From contig JBAUUR010000060.1 in the NCBI GenBank assembly GCA_049582805.1, positions 1 to 64,000 on the forward strand: DNA of 64,000 nt, written 5' to 3'. Each line of letters starts with the position of its first letter. Position 1 is the first letter of the stretch. The notes under the pieces were generated by a model, which saw nothing but the letters and a program-made list of their open reading frames with translations, did no database searches and was not told where the DNA came from. The translations under genes and the position numbers were made by a program. Positions 16,879 through 25,446 of the stretch are shown here, piece after piece. The stretch comes from CAVXFS01 sp049582805. Its GTDB lineage: Bacteria > Pseudomonadota > Gammaproteobacteria > Burkholderiales > Gallionellaceae.

Positions 16879-18776
16879 GCGCTGCAACGCTCTTTTTCGA
16901 GATCCTTAAATCCGCGTTTCAAATGCACCAACAACAGGGAAATAGCCGCCGGCGTAATTCCCGAGATGCGCGCAGCCTGGCCAACCGTTTCCGGCTTATG
17001 CTGGTTCAGTCTCTGCTGAACCTCTATGGACAACCCATGTACTGTCCGATAATCCATGGTTGCAGGCAGAGCCAGATTTTCACTGTGTTCCAGTCGTGCA
17101 ATTTCTTCACGCTGCCGCTCGATATAGCCTGAATATTTGGCCTGAATTTCCACCTGTTCAGATACTGCCGCATCGTCCACCGGCATTCCTGACCCGGGCA
17201 AGGTCATCAGGGCAGCGTAGCTAACATCTGGACGGCGCAGCAATTCATGCAGCGAGTATTCACGATCGATAGCCTTGCCCAGAACACGCTCAGCAGCTTC
17301 CAGAGGGATTATTTTTGGGTTGACCCAGACAGATTTCAGCCTTTCTTTTTCGCGCGATATGGCATCACGTTTTTGCTCGAATGCATGCCATCGCTCATCA
17401 TTTATCACCCCGAGACGGCGACCGGTTTCGGTAAGGCGCAAGTCAGCATTATCCTCCCGTAATTGCAGGCGATATTCAGCACGGCTGGTGAACATGCGGT
17501 ATGGTTCCGAAACTCCGCGCGTTATCAAGTCATCCACCAGCACTCCCAGGTAAGCTTCATCGCGCCGCGGGCACCAGCTCTCTTCACCCTTTGCCTGTAG
17601 AGCGGCGTTGAGGCCGGCCAGCAAACCCTGCGCTGCAGCTTCCTCGTAACCTGTTGTGCCGTTGATCTGACCAGCAAAAAACAATCCCGCAATCGACTTG
17701 GTTTCCAATGACCGCTTCAGGTTGCGTGGGTCAAAATAGTCATATTCGATCGAGTAGCCGGGACGCGTGATATGTGCATTCTCCAATCCCTTGATGGAAT
17801 GAACCAGATCGAGTTGCACATCAAACGGCAGACTTGTGGATATTCCATTGGGATAGATTTCATGCGTATTCAACCCTTCCGGTTCCAGGAAAATCTGGTG
17901 CGATTCCTTGTCAGCAAACCGCACTATCTTGTCCTCAATGGATGGGCAGTAGCGTGGTCCCACGCCTTTTATTACCCCGGTAAAAAGTGGCGACCTGCCC
18001 AGGCCACCGCGAATAATGTCGTGCGTCCGCTGGTTGGTATAGGTAATCCAGCAGGGCAATTGTTGCGGGTGCTGTTGCGCCTGCCCGAGGAATGAAAACA
18101 CCGGGACCGGCGTATCACCCGGTTGTTCTGTCATTACTGAATAATCGATGCTGCGACCATCAATACGCGGCGGCGTACCTGTTTTCAGCCTCCCCACCGG
18201 CAGGTTCAATTCGCGCAGTCGTTGTGCAAGGCTGATGGACGGGGGGTCACCTGCGCGCCCACCCTGAAAACTGGATTGTCCAATATGGATTAAGCCGGAC
18301 AAGAATGTTCCGGTAGTCAACACGACAGTTTTTGCGTCAAAGCGCAATCCTGCTTGTGTAACCACGCCTCGTACCCGGTCTGCCTCAATCAGCAAATCAT
18401 CGACTGCTTGCTGAAACAGCCATAGATTGGGCTGTTGTTCCAGTCTGCGGCGTATTGCCTGTTTATATAGAACACGGTCCGCCTGGGCACGCGTGGCGCG
18501 CACTGCCGCCCCTTTGGATGCATTGAGGATGCGAAACTGAATCCCGGCCTCATCCGTTGCAGCTGCCATGGCGCCGCCCAAAGCATCTACTTCCTTTACC
18601 AGATGCCCCTTGCCAATACCGCCTATGGATGGGTTGCAGGACATTGCCCCGAGTGTTTCGATATTGTGAGACAGCAGCAGTGTGACGCAACCTTTGCGTG
18701 CGCTAACCAGCGCAGCCTCGGTTCCGGCATGTCCGCCTCCCACAACGATAACATCGAAAGTTTTCGGAAAATTCAT
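16875..18776 (-). CDS. mnmG: tRNA uridine-5-carboxymethylaminomethyl synthesis protein MnmG
   Basis: A 633-residue FAD enzyme that acts with MnmE to modify wobble uridine 34. The dinucleotide fold DVIVVGGGHAGTEAA is at the N-terminus, and GIA-family signatures (GRLKTGTPPRIDGRSIDYS, and PGYSIEYDYFDPRNL) follow. The frame extends upstream to 18827, but ATG 18776 gives the family start and length. Confidence 0.96.
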   Translation of the reverse strand: MNFPKTFDVIVVGGGHAGTEAALVSARKGCVTLLLSHNIETLGAMSCNPSIGGIGKGHLVKEVDALGGAMAAATDEAGIQFRILNASKGAAVRATRAQADRVLYKQAIRRRLEQQPNLWLFQQAVDDLLIEADRVRGVVTQAGLRFDAKTVVLTTGTFLSGLIHIGQSSFQGGRAGDPPSISLAQRLRELNLPVGRLKTGTPPRIDGRSIDYSVMTEQPGDTPVPVFSFLGQAQQHPQQLPCWITYTNQRTHDIIRGGLGRSPLFTGVIKGVGPRYCPSIEDKIVRFADKESHQIFLEPEGLNTHEIYPNGISTSLPFDVQLDLVHSIKGLENAHITRPGYSIEYDYFDPRNLKRSLETKSIAGLFFAGQINGTTGYEEAAAQGLLAGLNAALQAKGEESWCPRRDEAYLGVLVDDLITRGVSEPYRMFTSRAEYRLQLREDNADLRLTETGRRLGVINDERWHAFEQKRDAISREKERLKSVWVNPKIIPLEAAERVLGKAIDREYSLHELLRRPDVSYAALMTLPGSGMPVDDAAVSEQVEIQAKYSGYIERQREEIARLEHSENLALPATMDYRTVHGLSIEVQQRLNQHKPETVGQAARISGITPAAISLLLVHLKRGFKDLEKERCSA

Positions 18777-18912
18777 TTTGCCCGCCGACTGGAACGTCAA
18801 CCCGCCTGCCAATTCAAAGGCACGCATGATACATCAAACCGGTTGGACACATGAACTGTCAACAGAGAAGCACGGCATTGTTCGAGGGCTATTAGCCCAA
18901 AGGCATGCTGAA

Positions 18913-18928
18913 CGTTTCACGTGAAACA
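18913..18928. promoter_or_regulatory. parS: parS site 1 (15/16 match)
   Basis: CGTTTCACGTGAAACA differs from the palindromic consensus TGTTTCACGTGAAACA at one end base. It lies in the 167-base gap between mnmE and mnmG, about 3.3 kb from parA. Confidence 0.9.
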
Positions 18929-18943
18929 AATCGTAGGCAAGAA

Positions 18944-20284
18944 TTATTTGCCGATACAAAAGTGGCTGAATATCTCGCCCAGCAGATCGTCTGCGGTGAA
19001 TTCCCCGGTGATCGAGTTTAACGATTGCTGCGCCAGGCGCAGTTCTTCCGCAAAAATCTCGATTCGCCGCTTTTCCCTGGCAGCTCGATGCAAATTCTCT
19101 CGAGCACTTTGCAGCGCAAGCAAATGCCTTCCCCGCGCCATAAAAACTCCCGCCTCCTGGTGCCAGCCAATCATCTCCAGCAATTTGTCGTGCAACAGAT
19201 TCAATCCTTCACCGGTTTTTGCAGACAAATGTATATGGACATGCCCTTCCTTTTCCTCCATGCGTGCGGGTAAAGCGAGTAAATCTATTTTATTGAAAAC
19301 GTACAGTCTGGGTATTCCGGACGGCAATTCTTCAGAAATTTTGCGATCTTTCTCATCCATGCCCCGGCTGACATCCAATATGATCAGGGCCGCATCCGCT
19401 TGTTGCATGACCTTCCGCGCGCGCGCGATACCCATTTGTTCCACTACATCCGCCGAATCGTGCAATCCTGCGGTGTCAACGATATGCAGCGGCACACCAC
19501 CGATCTGTATGGTTTGGCGGATGACGTCACGCGTTGTACCCGGTATCTCGCTGACCAAAGCCACCTCTTCGCCACTCAGGCTGTTGAGCAGGCTGGACTT
19601 CCCTACGTTGGGCTGGCCAATCAACACAATGTGGGCGCCCTCCCTCAACAAACTCCCTTGCTGAGCCAAATTCAGGATTTTCTCCAGATCGTTCAGCAAG
19701 TCATCCAGCTGTCCATCACGCAAGGAAATATCGAGCGTATCCAGCCCTTCTTCGGGAAAATCCAGCATGGCTTCTACCAGGATACGCAGGCGGATCAATC
19801 CATCAACCAGATGGCGAATGGCACGGGAAAATTCACCCTGCAGCGAACGCATCGCACTGCGTACTCCTTGACTGGTGCTTGCTTCAATCAGGTCCGCAAC
19901 ACTTTCAGCCTGAGCTAAATCAAGCTTGTTGTTAAGGAACGCGCGCTTGGTGAATTCCCCGGGTTCGGCTATGCGTGCACCTAATTCCAGACATCGTTGC
20001 AGTACCAGTTGCAACACAGCCATACCACCGTGGCCATGAAGTTCCAGTACATCTTCACCTGTATAGGAGCGGGGAGCTGGAAAGAAAAGACCAAGGCCTT
20101 GATCAATGACTTGGCGTTCAGCATCGAGAAATGAAGTAAACGTCGCTTCCCTAGGTGCCGGAGTCTTGCCCAGAATTTCTTTTGCCAGAGTAGCAAGATT
20201 ATTTCCTGACACCCGGACTATGCCGACGCCGCCCCGGCCCGGCGCGGTGGCAATTGCAACTATTGTCTCAGGTTTTGGCCGCAC
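18944..20284 (-). CDS. mnmE: tRNA modification GTPase MnmE
   Basis: A 446-residue GTPase partner of MnmG. The N-terminal folate-binding domain opens with TIVAIATAPGRGGVGIVRVSG. The G1 box GQPNVGKSSLLNSL is near 223-236, the IPGTTRD switch follows, and the C-terminus carries the conserved C-x-G-K (FCIGK). The start is GTG, overlapping the yidC end by 17 bases. Confidence 0.96.
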   Translation of the reverse strand: MRPKPETIVAIATAPGRGGVGIVRVSGNNLATLAKEILGKTPAPREATFTSFLDAERQVIDQGLGLFFPAPRSYTGEDVLELHGHGGMAVLQLVLQRCLELGARIAEPGEFTKRAFLNNKLDLAQAESVADLIEASTSQGVRSAMRSLQGEFSRAIRHLVDGLIRLRILVEAMLDFPEEGLDTLDISLRDGQLDDLLNDLEKILNLAQQGSLLREGAHIVLIGQPNVGKSSLLNSLSGEEVALVSEIPGTTRDVIRQTIQIGGVPLHIVDTAGLHDSADVVEQMGIARARKVMQQADAALIILDVSRGMDEKDRKISEELPSGIPRLYVFNKIDLLALPARMEEKEGHVHIHLSAKTGEGLNLLHDKLLEMIGWHQEAGVFMARGRHLLALQSARENLHRAAREKRRIEIFAEELRLAQQSLNSITGEFTADDLLGEIFSHFCIGK

Positions 20285-21911
20285 CTTTGGCGCTCAACTC
20301 CAGGTTACGCGTGATTACCCATTGCTGGGCGATAGAAAGTGTGCTGTTAACAATCGAATACAGCACCAACCCGGCGGGAAAGAAGAAAAACACCACACTG
20401 AATATGACAGGCATCATTTTCATAACCTTGGCCTGCATTGGATCGGGTGGAGGTGGGCTCAAACGACTTTGAAGCACCATGCTTGCACCCATGATCAGTG
20501 GCAGAATATAGTAAGGATCGGGCGCTGACAAATTGTCAATCCAGCCAAAAAAGGGTGCATAGCGCAACTCGACGCTTGATAATATTGCCCAATACAAGGC
20601 AATGAATACCGGGATTTGTATCACCATGGGCAAACATCCCCCGAGAGGGTTGATCTTTTCAGTCTTGTATAATTCCATCATGGCCTTGTGCAAGCGCTCA
20701 CGATCTTCACCATATTGCGATTTGATTTTCTCCAGCTTGGGCGCCACTACTTTCATTTTTGCCATCGAGCGATAACTGGCGGCCGAAAGGGGGAAAAACA
20801 AAAGTTTTATAAATACCGTCAACAAAATTATCGCGATACCCCAATTATGTACCCAGCTTTCGATATGTGATAGCAACCAAAATAAAGGCACAGAAAGTAT
20901 AGTCAACCATCCATAATCAACCGTCAGGCCTAATCCCGGAGCAATTTTGTCCAAGGAGTTCGTCGCTGGCCCTGCATAAAGCGGAACATTCACGGTAATA
21001 CTTTGACCAGGAGCTGCAGTCGGCACCGGAACAACCACTCCAACCGAATAAAGATCGTTTCCTAGTGGCTTGATATAAAACTCGTGCTGGCTTTTTTCTT
21101 GTGGCAGCCACGCTGCCACAAAATAATGCTGTACTATGCCGATCCATCCATTGTCCGATTTTGCAGGGAATTTTGCCTTGCCTTTATCAATATCCGCAAA
21201 ATTGACCTTTTGGAATTTTTCCTGGTCCGTATAAATGGCCGGACCAGTGTAAGTGGATACAAACTTCGTGGTGCCCGCTGGAGGTGTCTTGTCGCGAACC
21301 AGCTGAAAATACGCTGAGGAGACCAGCGGATCCTTGCCATCATTTACAATCTTGTAGCCAACATCAATCAAATAACTGCCCCGGTGAAAGGTATACACCT
21401 TGGTCACTTTAGCGCCCACGACATCGGTTGCCTGCAAGCGAACTTCCAGCTCATCCTGGCCTTCAGCCAATCGATAATTATTGGCGTCAGAACTAAAAAT
21501 TGCATTATGAGTAGGTAAACCATTACCCAACAAACCGCTTTGGGCAATATAAGTTCCTTCTTGTTCTTGCATCAAAACAAAGGGTTTATCTTTATCCTTG
21601 GCACTATGTTGCTGCAATAATTCAAGGCGACGGATATCTCCGCCTACAGAATTTATTTCTGCAATTAACCAATCGGTTGTAACCGTGATTGTGTGCCCGG
21701 ACTGCCGCTTTGTCGGTTCCGATATCACATTTGCTGTTCCACTTGCAGTACTGTCAGGCACTATTGCTATTGGCGAACTGACTGATGAAATGGAAGGCGC
21801 CGCAGAAGAATTGATGTGAGTTTGTACCTGCTTAGAACGTTCCCAACTATCCCATAACATGAAAACTGAAAGGAAAAAAATCAGAAACAAGAACAACCGT
21901 TGAAAATCCAT
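20268..21911 (-). CDS. yidC: Membrane protein insertase YidC
   Basis: A 547-residue insertase. The N-terminal membrane anchor (about 5-25) is followed by a large periplasmic domain (about 60-335). Five C-terminal helices include FFPLSAASYRSMAKMK and GGCLPMVIQIPVFIALYWAI. It lies 18 bases after yidD in the conserved rpmH-rnpA-yidD-yidC order. Confidence 0.97.
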   Translation of the reverse strand: MDFQRLFLFLIFFLSVFMLWDSWERSKQVQTHINSSAAPSISSVSSPIAIVPDSTASGTANVISEPTKRQSGHTITVTTDWLIAEINSVGGDIRRLELLQQHSAKDKDKPFVLMQEQEGTYIAQSGLLGNGLPTHNAIFSSDANNYRLAEGQDELEVRLQATDVVGAKVTKVYTFHRGSYLIDVGYKIVNDGKDPLVSSAYFQLVRDKTPPAGTTKFVSTYTGPAIYTDQEKFQKVNFADIDKGKAKFPAKSDNGWIGIVQHYFVAAWLPQEKSQHEFYIKPLGNDLYSVGVVVPVPTAAPGQSITVNVPLYAGPATNSLDKIAPGLGLTVDYGWLTILSVPLFWLLSHIESWVHNWGIAIILLTVFIKLLFFPLSAASYRSMAKMKVVAPKLEKIKSQYGEDRERLHKAMMELYKTEKINPLGGCLPMVIQIPVFIALYWAILSSVELRYAPFFGWIDNLSAPDPYYILPLIMGASMVLQSRLSPPPPDPMQAKVMKMMPVIFSVVFFFFPAGLVLYSIVNSTLSIAQQWVITRNLELSAKGAAKT

Positions 21912-21929
21912 GTGGCTTTCCTATCAAAT

Positions 21930-22142
21930 CTATGGTGCCGGATCGTAACCACCCGGATTCCATGGGTTACATCGTAGCAAGCGTTTGATGCTTAACCAGC
22001 CACCACGTAACACCCCGTGTTTAGCAATAACTTCACACGCATAGTGTGAGCAACTCGGAGTAAATCGACAGGAGGGAGCATGAAGCGGACTAATGAAAAA
22101 TTGATAAATGTTTATCAATTTAATTAAAAACTGCTTCATCAT
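21930..22142 (-). CDS. yidD: Membrane protein insertion efficiency factor YidD
   Basis: A 70-residue protein with the family motif CRFTPSCSHYA and an amphipathic N-terminal helix. It ends NPWNPGGYDP, as in the family. The longer frame to 22223 lies inside rnpA. ATG 22142 overlaps the rnpA stop (ATGATG over TGA), so translation is probably coupled. Confidence 0.93.
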   Translation of the reverse strand: MMKQFLIKLINIYQFFISPLHAPSCRFTPSCSHYACEVIAKHGVLRGGWLSIKRLLRCNPWNPGGYDPAP

Positions 22143-22519
22143 GCCTGTATGACCTTTAGCAATTGGATTAAAGCCTGTCGCCCTTCTGCAGAGTTTTCCG
22201 GCTTTATCGGTCTTCTGGCACATACAACCACGTCCAATGCACGCTTGGCCGGAAAACGCTGCCTGAACATTTCCCGGATCAGCCGCTTAGTGAAATTCCT
22301 CGCGGTTGCAGTAGGAGTATTTTTCTTGCTTATAGCCATTCCCAGTCTGGCAAAGCCGCATTCATTTTCAAGTGCATATACGGCAAACCACTTGTTAACC
22401 AAGCCTTTTTTTCGAAACGCTAGATTAAAAACTGCCCTTTGCCTGATGCGCCGACAAGACGGGAGTGAACACCTGATATCAGACGGCAAGTCGTGTGCGG
22501 CCTTTGGATCTACGAGCAT
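22139..22519 (-). CDS. rnpA: Ribonuclease P protein component
   Basis: A 126-residue basic protein that assists the RNase P RNA in tRNA 5' processing. The signature ARNFTKRLIREMFR near 73-86 fits the RNR-box of the family. The only usable start codon, ATG 22519, lies inside rpmH in another frame, giving a 41-base overlap. The G-rich stretch that codes Gly-Gly-Arg in rpmH would be its ribosome binding site, about 10 bases upstream. Confidence 0.9.
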   Translation of the reverse strand: MLVDPKAAHDLPSDIRCSLPSCRRIRQRAVFNLAFRKKGLVNKWFAVYALENECGFARLGMAISKKNTPTATARNFTKRLIREMFRQRFPAKRALDVVVCARRPIKPENSAEGRQALIQLLKVIQA

Positions 22520-22613
22520 TGATCACTGCCCTCCCCCCCTTGGTTTTCATGCGAACCAAGAACCCATGGGTACGTTTTCTTTTAGTGACTGATGGCTGGT
22601 ATGTACGCTTCAT
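22479..22613 (-). CDS. rpmH: 50S ribosomal protein L34
   Basis: A 44-residue ribosomal protein beginning MKRTYQPSVTKRKRTHGF and ending GRTRLAV, the full family length. It includes a run of seven G coding for Gly-Gly-Arg; the frame stays intact through it. AGGA lies about 9 bases upstream of ATG 22613. Its promoter is predicted at 22651-22679. Confidence 0.97.
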   Translation of the reverse strand: MKRTYQPSVTKRKRTHGFLVRMKTKGGRAVINARRSKGRTRLAV

Positions 22614-22650
22614 TTTGCATTTCCTAGAAATTGTTTCTCAAAAACCCGCG

Positions 22651-22679
22651 ATTACAATATTTACTGCTGCGTATGTCAA
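22651..22679 (-). promoter_or_regulatory. Predicted sigma-70 promoter of rpmH-rnpA
   Basis: Minus-strand TTGACA (22674-22679), a 17-base spacer and TGTAAT (22651-22656) match 6/6 and 5/6. The expected transcript start is about 30 bases before rpmH. Confidence 0.8.
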
Positions 22680-22693
22680 GTTTATTTTTTTCC

Positions 22694-22702
22694 TGTGGAT
22701 AA
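22694..22702 (-). promoter_or_regulatory. DnaA box (perfect TTATCCACA)
   Basis: The plus strand reads TGTGGATAA, the complement of the consensus DnaA box. It lies just upstream of the rpmH -35 box and 60 bases before dnaA, suited to DnaA autoregulation or origin binding. Confidence 0.8.
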
Positions 22703-22761
22703 CTTTATACCTTGCCTGTAAAATACCACCGATAAATTATATGCCCCACCTTCAGAAAACC

Positions 22762-24102
22762 ATGACCGAAAACAACCTGTGGGACTCGTGTCTCCGTTTT
22801 TTTGAAGATACTTTACCTCCACAACAATTTAGTGCATGGATTAAACCACTTACCCTTGACATCAAGGGTAATATGATTACCCTGACTGCGCCCAACAGCT
22901 TCACTTTGAAGCTTGTACAGGAGCGATTTTTATCGGAAATTTCCAGGCAAGCTGCAATTTATCTCTCAAGCCCTCCTAGCTTTGAATTCCGGATTGGAAA
23001 AAAATCATTAACTGAACCGATAAAGAAATCCGTTTCTGCGACGCTAGCGGCAATTTCACCGGAACCAAAAGTTTTAAAAGGTCAAGATAAACTCAATAAA
23101 AATTTATCATTTGAAAATTTTGTCACGGGTAAGGCAAACCAATTGGCGCACTCAGCCGCCATACAAGTAGCTGAATCTCCTGGAACAAGCTATAACCCAT
23201 TGTTCATTTATGGAGGTGTCGGTTTGGGTAAAACCCATCTTCTACAAGCTATAGGGAATCATATCAAGCAGGAAAATGGACAAGCTAAGGTTTGCTATGT
23301 TCACGCAACAAATTACATTTCTGATGTTGTCCGGGCTTTTCAAACAAAAAAGTTTGATGAATTCAAACAATACTATAACTCATTGGATATGTTGTTAATA
23401 GACGACATCCAATTTATCGCTGATAAGCCCGGAACCCAACAAGAATTTTTCTATACCCTCAACTCGCTGATTGATGCACACAAACAAGTCGTTATTACCT
23501 GCGATACCTTTCCCAAAGAAATATCTGGAATGACACCAAGACTCACCTCACGGTTTAGCTGGGGTCTAACTGTTGCCATAGAACCGCCTGGATTGGAAAT
23601 GAGGGTCGCTATCTTGTTGCAAAAAGCAGCCTTATCAAGCAATCCTATCAGTGAAGACGTCGCTTTCTTCATTGCGAAGCATGTACGTTCGAATATTCGT
23701 GAACTTGAAGGCGCTCTCAAGCGGGTTGATGCCTATTCAAGATTCCATAAACGTGCTATTTCCGTTGAGTTGGCCAAAGAAGCGCTTAAAGATTTACTGG
23801 CATCCCAAAACAAGCAAGTTTCAATAGAAAATATTCAGAAAACCGTTGCAGAGTTTTATCGAATAAAGATATCCGATCTTCTTTCAAAAAAAAGAACACG
23901 AATAATCGCTCGGCCCAGACAGGTTGCAATGTGCCTCGCAAGAGAACTGACGCAGCTTAGCCTACCGGAAATTGGTTCTGCTTTCGGCGACCGGGATCAT
24001 ACAACGGTTTTATATGCCTGTAAGACGGTAGAAAACTTAAGGAATTCAGATACGGCTTTCAACTCCGATTTCAACTTATTGAATCAAACTCTAAGAAATT
24101 AG
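22762..24102 (+). CDS. dnaA: Chromosomal replication initiator DnaA
   Basis: A 446-residue AAA+ initiator. Domain I starts NNLWDSCLRFFEDTLPPQQF. The Walker A box GGVGLGKTHLL and the Walker B box LLIDDIQF lie in domain III. The box-binding signature GDRDHTTVLYACKTVENL lies in domain IV. The frame is open to 22495, but family length supports 22762, or ATG 22741 seven residues upstream; neither has a clear ribosome site. Base use is much more AT-rich than in gyrB. Confidence 0.96.
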   Translation: MTENNLWDSCLRFFEDTLPPQQFSAWIKPLTLDIKGNMITLTAPNSFTLKLVQERFLSEISRQAAIYLSSPPSFEFRIGKKSLTEPIKKSVSATLAAISPEPKVLKGQDKLNKNLSFENFVTGKANQLAHSAAIQVAESPGTSYNPLFIYGGVGLGKTHLLQAIGNHIKQENGQAKVCYVHATNYISDVVRAFQTKKFDEFKQYYNSLDMLLIDDIQFIADKPGTQQEFFYTLNSLIDAHKQVVITCDTFPKEISGMTPRLTSRFSWGLTVAIEPPGLEMRVAILLQKAALSSNPISEDVAFFIAKHVRSNIRELEGALKRVDAYSRFHKRAISVELAKEALKDLLASQNKQVSIENIQKTVAEFYRIKISDLLSKKRTRIIARPRQVAMCLARELTQLSLPEIGSAFGDRDHTTVLYACKTVENLRNSDTAFNSDFNLLNQTLRN

Positions 24103-24303
24103 TAAGCCTGTTATATATACTGAAGCCATTTGTTAACAATCTATTAAATAAACATGCTTCATGAAAATTACATTCAATATCTACACAGCCATTCGCATAG
24201 ATATACACACTTTTATATCTGCCTAACTTTCTATAAATAAACATGAATACTAGTTTTATTAAACTGCCTTGCTTCTTAATTATTATTTTTAAGGATATAT
24301 AGA
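24103..24303. other. AT-rich dnaA-dnaN spacer, candidate origin region
   Basis: 201 bases, very AT-rich, with an ATATACACA sequence close to the weaker DnaA box type (TTATACACA) near 24200 and ATCTACACA-like variants nearby. It sits between dnaA and dnaN, the usual place for part of oriC. No perfect DnaA box was seen here; the one perfect box is on the other side of dnaA. The exact origin cannot be assigned by eye. Confidence 0.45.
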
Positions 24304-25410
24304 ATGTTTATTGAAAGAATCGAAACCAATATCCTTCTTAAGCCACTTCAGACAGTGGTTGGAATTGTTGAACGCAAACAACCACTCCCTATCCTATCCA
24401 ATGTACTTATCGAAAAACTTGGTTCAAGTCTGCGGTTTACAGCTACCGATCTAGAAATCCAAATTGCCACACAAATTGTCGATACAAATTTGACCGGTGC
24501 TGATGCTGCAATTACCGTTGCAGCCAAGAAACTTCAAGAGATTTTGCGGATATTGCCAGATGGAAGCAATATTTCAATGGATATTCAGGATAGCCGTATT
24601 CTGCTTAAGACGAATAAGAGCCGTTTTAGTTTGCAAACCTTGCCGGCACAGGACTTTCCAAAAGTTATAGAGCAGTTGGGGCAGATAGAAACTGTAGAAA
24701 TCGAGCAGCAAGAATTGAAACAACTGTTTGGCATGGTTCAATTTGCCATGGCTCAACAAGATATTCGCTACTACCTCAATGGTGTTTTGTTGGTGGTTGA
24801 AGACGAACACTTGAAATTGATTGCAACAGATGGGCACCGCTTGGCTTTCACCAGAACCAAATTAAGTAAGAAATATTCAAAACGGGAAGTAATTCTGCCA
24901 AGGAAAACCGTTAATGAACTGGTTAAACTGCTACAGGATACGACCGACAAGGTAACTTTGGACCTGGGGGAAAACCAGGTAAAAACGACATTTTCCGATG
25001 TAGTGCTCATTTCAAAAGTGATAGACGGGAAGTTTCCGGATTATGAAAGAGTGGTTCCAAAATACACTAACCATTTGCTTCTCGATAGAGTAGGCATGTT
25101 GCAGGCACTTCAACGAGCGGCAATCTTGTCCAATGAAAAATTTCGGGGCGTGCGTTTCGTCCTTACCGAAAAAAATCTGCGTATCATTAGCAGCAATAGC
25201 GAACAGGAAGAAGCACAAGAGGAAATGGAAATTGACTACCATGACCAAGCCCTGGATATAGGTTTCAATGTCAATTATTTGCTGGATGGTTTAAACAGCA
25301 CCAGTTGCGAGACCATTACCTTTTCCTTTGGTGATCCTAACAGCAGCATCCTGATAACCGTACCGGATAACGACGATTTCAAATACGTCGTCATGCCGAT
25401 GCGCATCTAA
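24304..25410 (+). CDS. dnaN: DNA polymerase III sliding clamp subunit beta
   Basis: A 368-residue clamp with three repeated domains. Markers are RKQPLPILSNVLIE, YYLNGVLLVVEDEHLKLIATDGHRLAF and the C-terminal YVVMPMRI. The start is ATG 24304 after an AT-rich leader with AAGGA. It is followed directly by a perfect parS and gyrB; recF is absent from its usual place. Confidence 0.97.
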   Translation: MFIERIETNILLKPLQTVVGIVERKQPLPILSNVLIEKLGSSLRFTATDLEIQIATQIVDTNLTGADAAITVAAKKLQEILRILPDGSNISMDIQDSRILLKTNKSRFSLQTLPAQDFPKVIEQLGQIETVEIEQQELKQLFGMVQFAMAQQDIRYYLNGVLLVVEDEHLKLIATDGHRLAFTRTKLSKKYSKREVILPRKTVNELVKLLQDTTDKVTLDLGENQVKTTFSDVVLISKVIDGKFPDYERVVPKYTNHLLLDRVGMLQALQRAAILSNEKFRGVRFVLTEKNLRIISSNSEQEEAQEEMEIDYHDQALDIGFNVNYLLDGLNSTSCETITFSFGDPNSSILITVPDNDDFKYVVMPMRI

Positions 25411-25412
25411 AG

Positions 25413-25428
25413 TGTTTCACGTGAAACA
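25413..25428. promoter_or_regulatory. parS: parS site 2 (perfect)
   Basis: TGTTTCACGTGAAACA is a perfect 16-base match to the bacterial parS palindrome. It fills most of the 36-base dnaN-gyrB gap, beginning two bases after the dnaN stop and ending 18 bases before the gyrB ATG. Confidence 0.97.
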
Positions 25429-25446
25429 GAAAGCAATAGCATAACC

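Noticed and set aside
22479..22613. Possible frameshift in rpmH at the G run
   Set aside because: Counting the run as seven G (seven C on the plus strand) restores the full 44-residue L34 with a normal end. The gene is intact.
22495..22761. N-terminal extension of dnaA by about 89 residues
   Set aside because: The extension reads through rpmH antisense, the rpmH promoter and a DnaA box, and does not match the family N-terminus.
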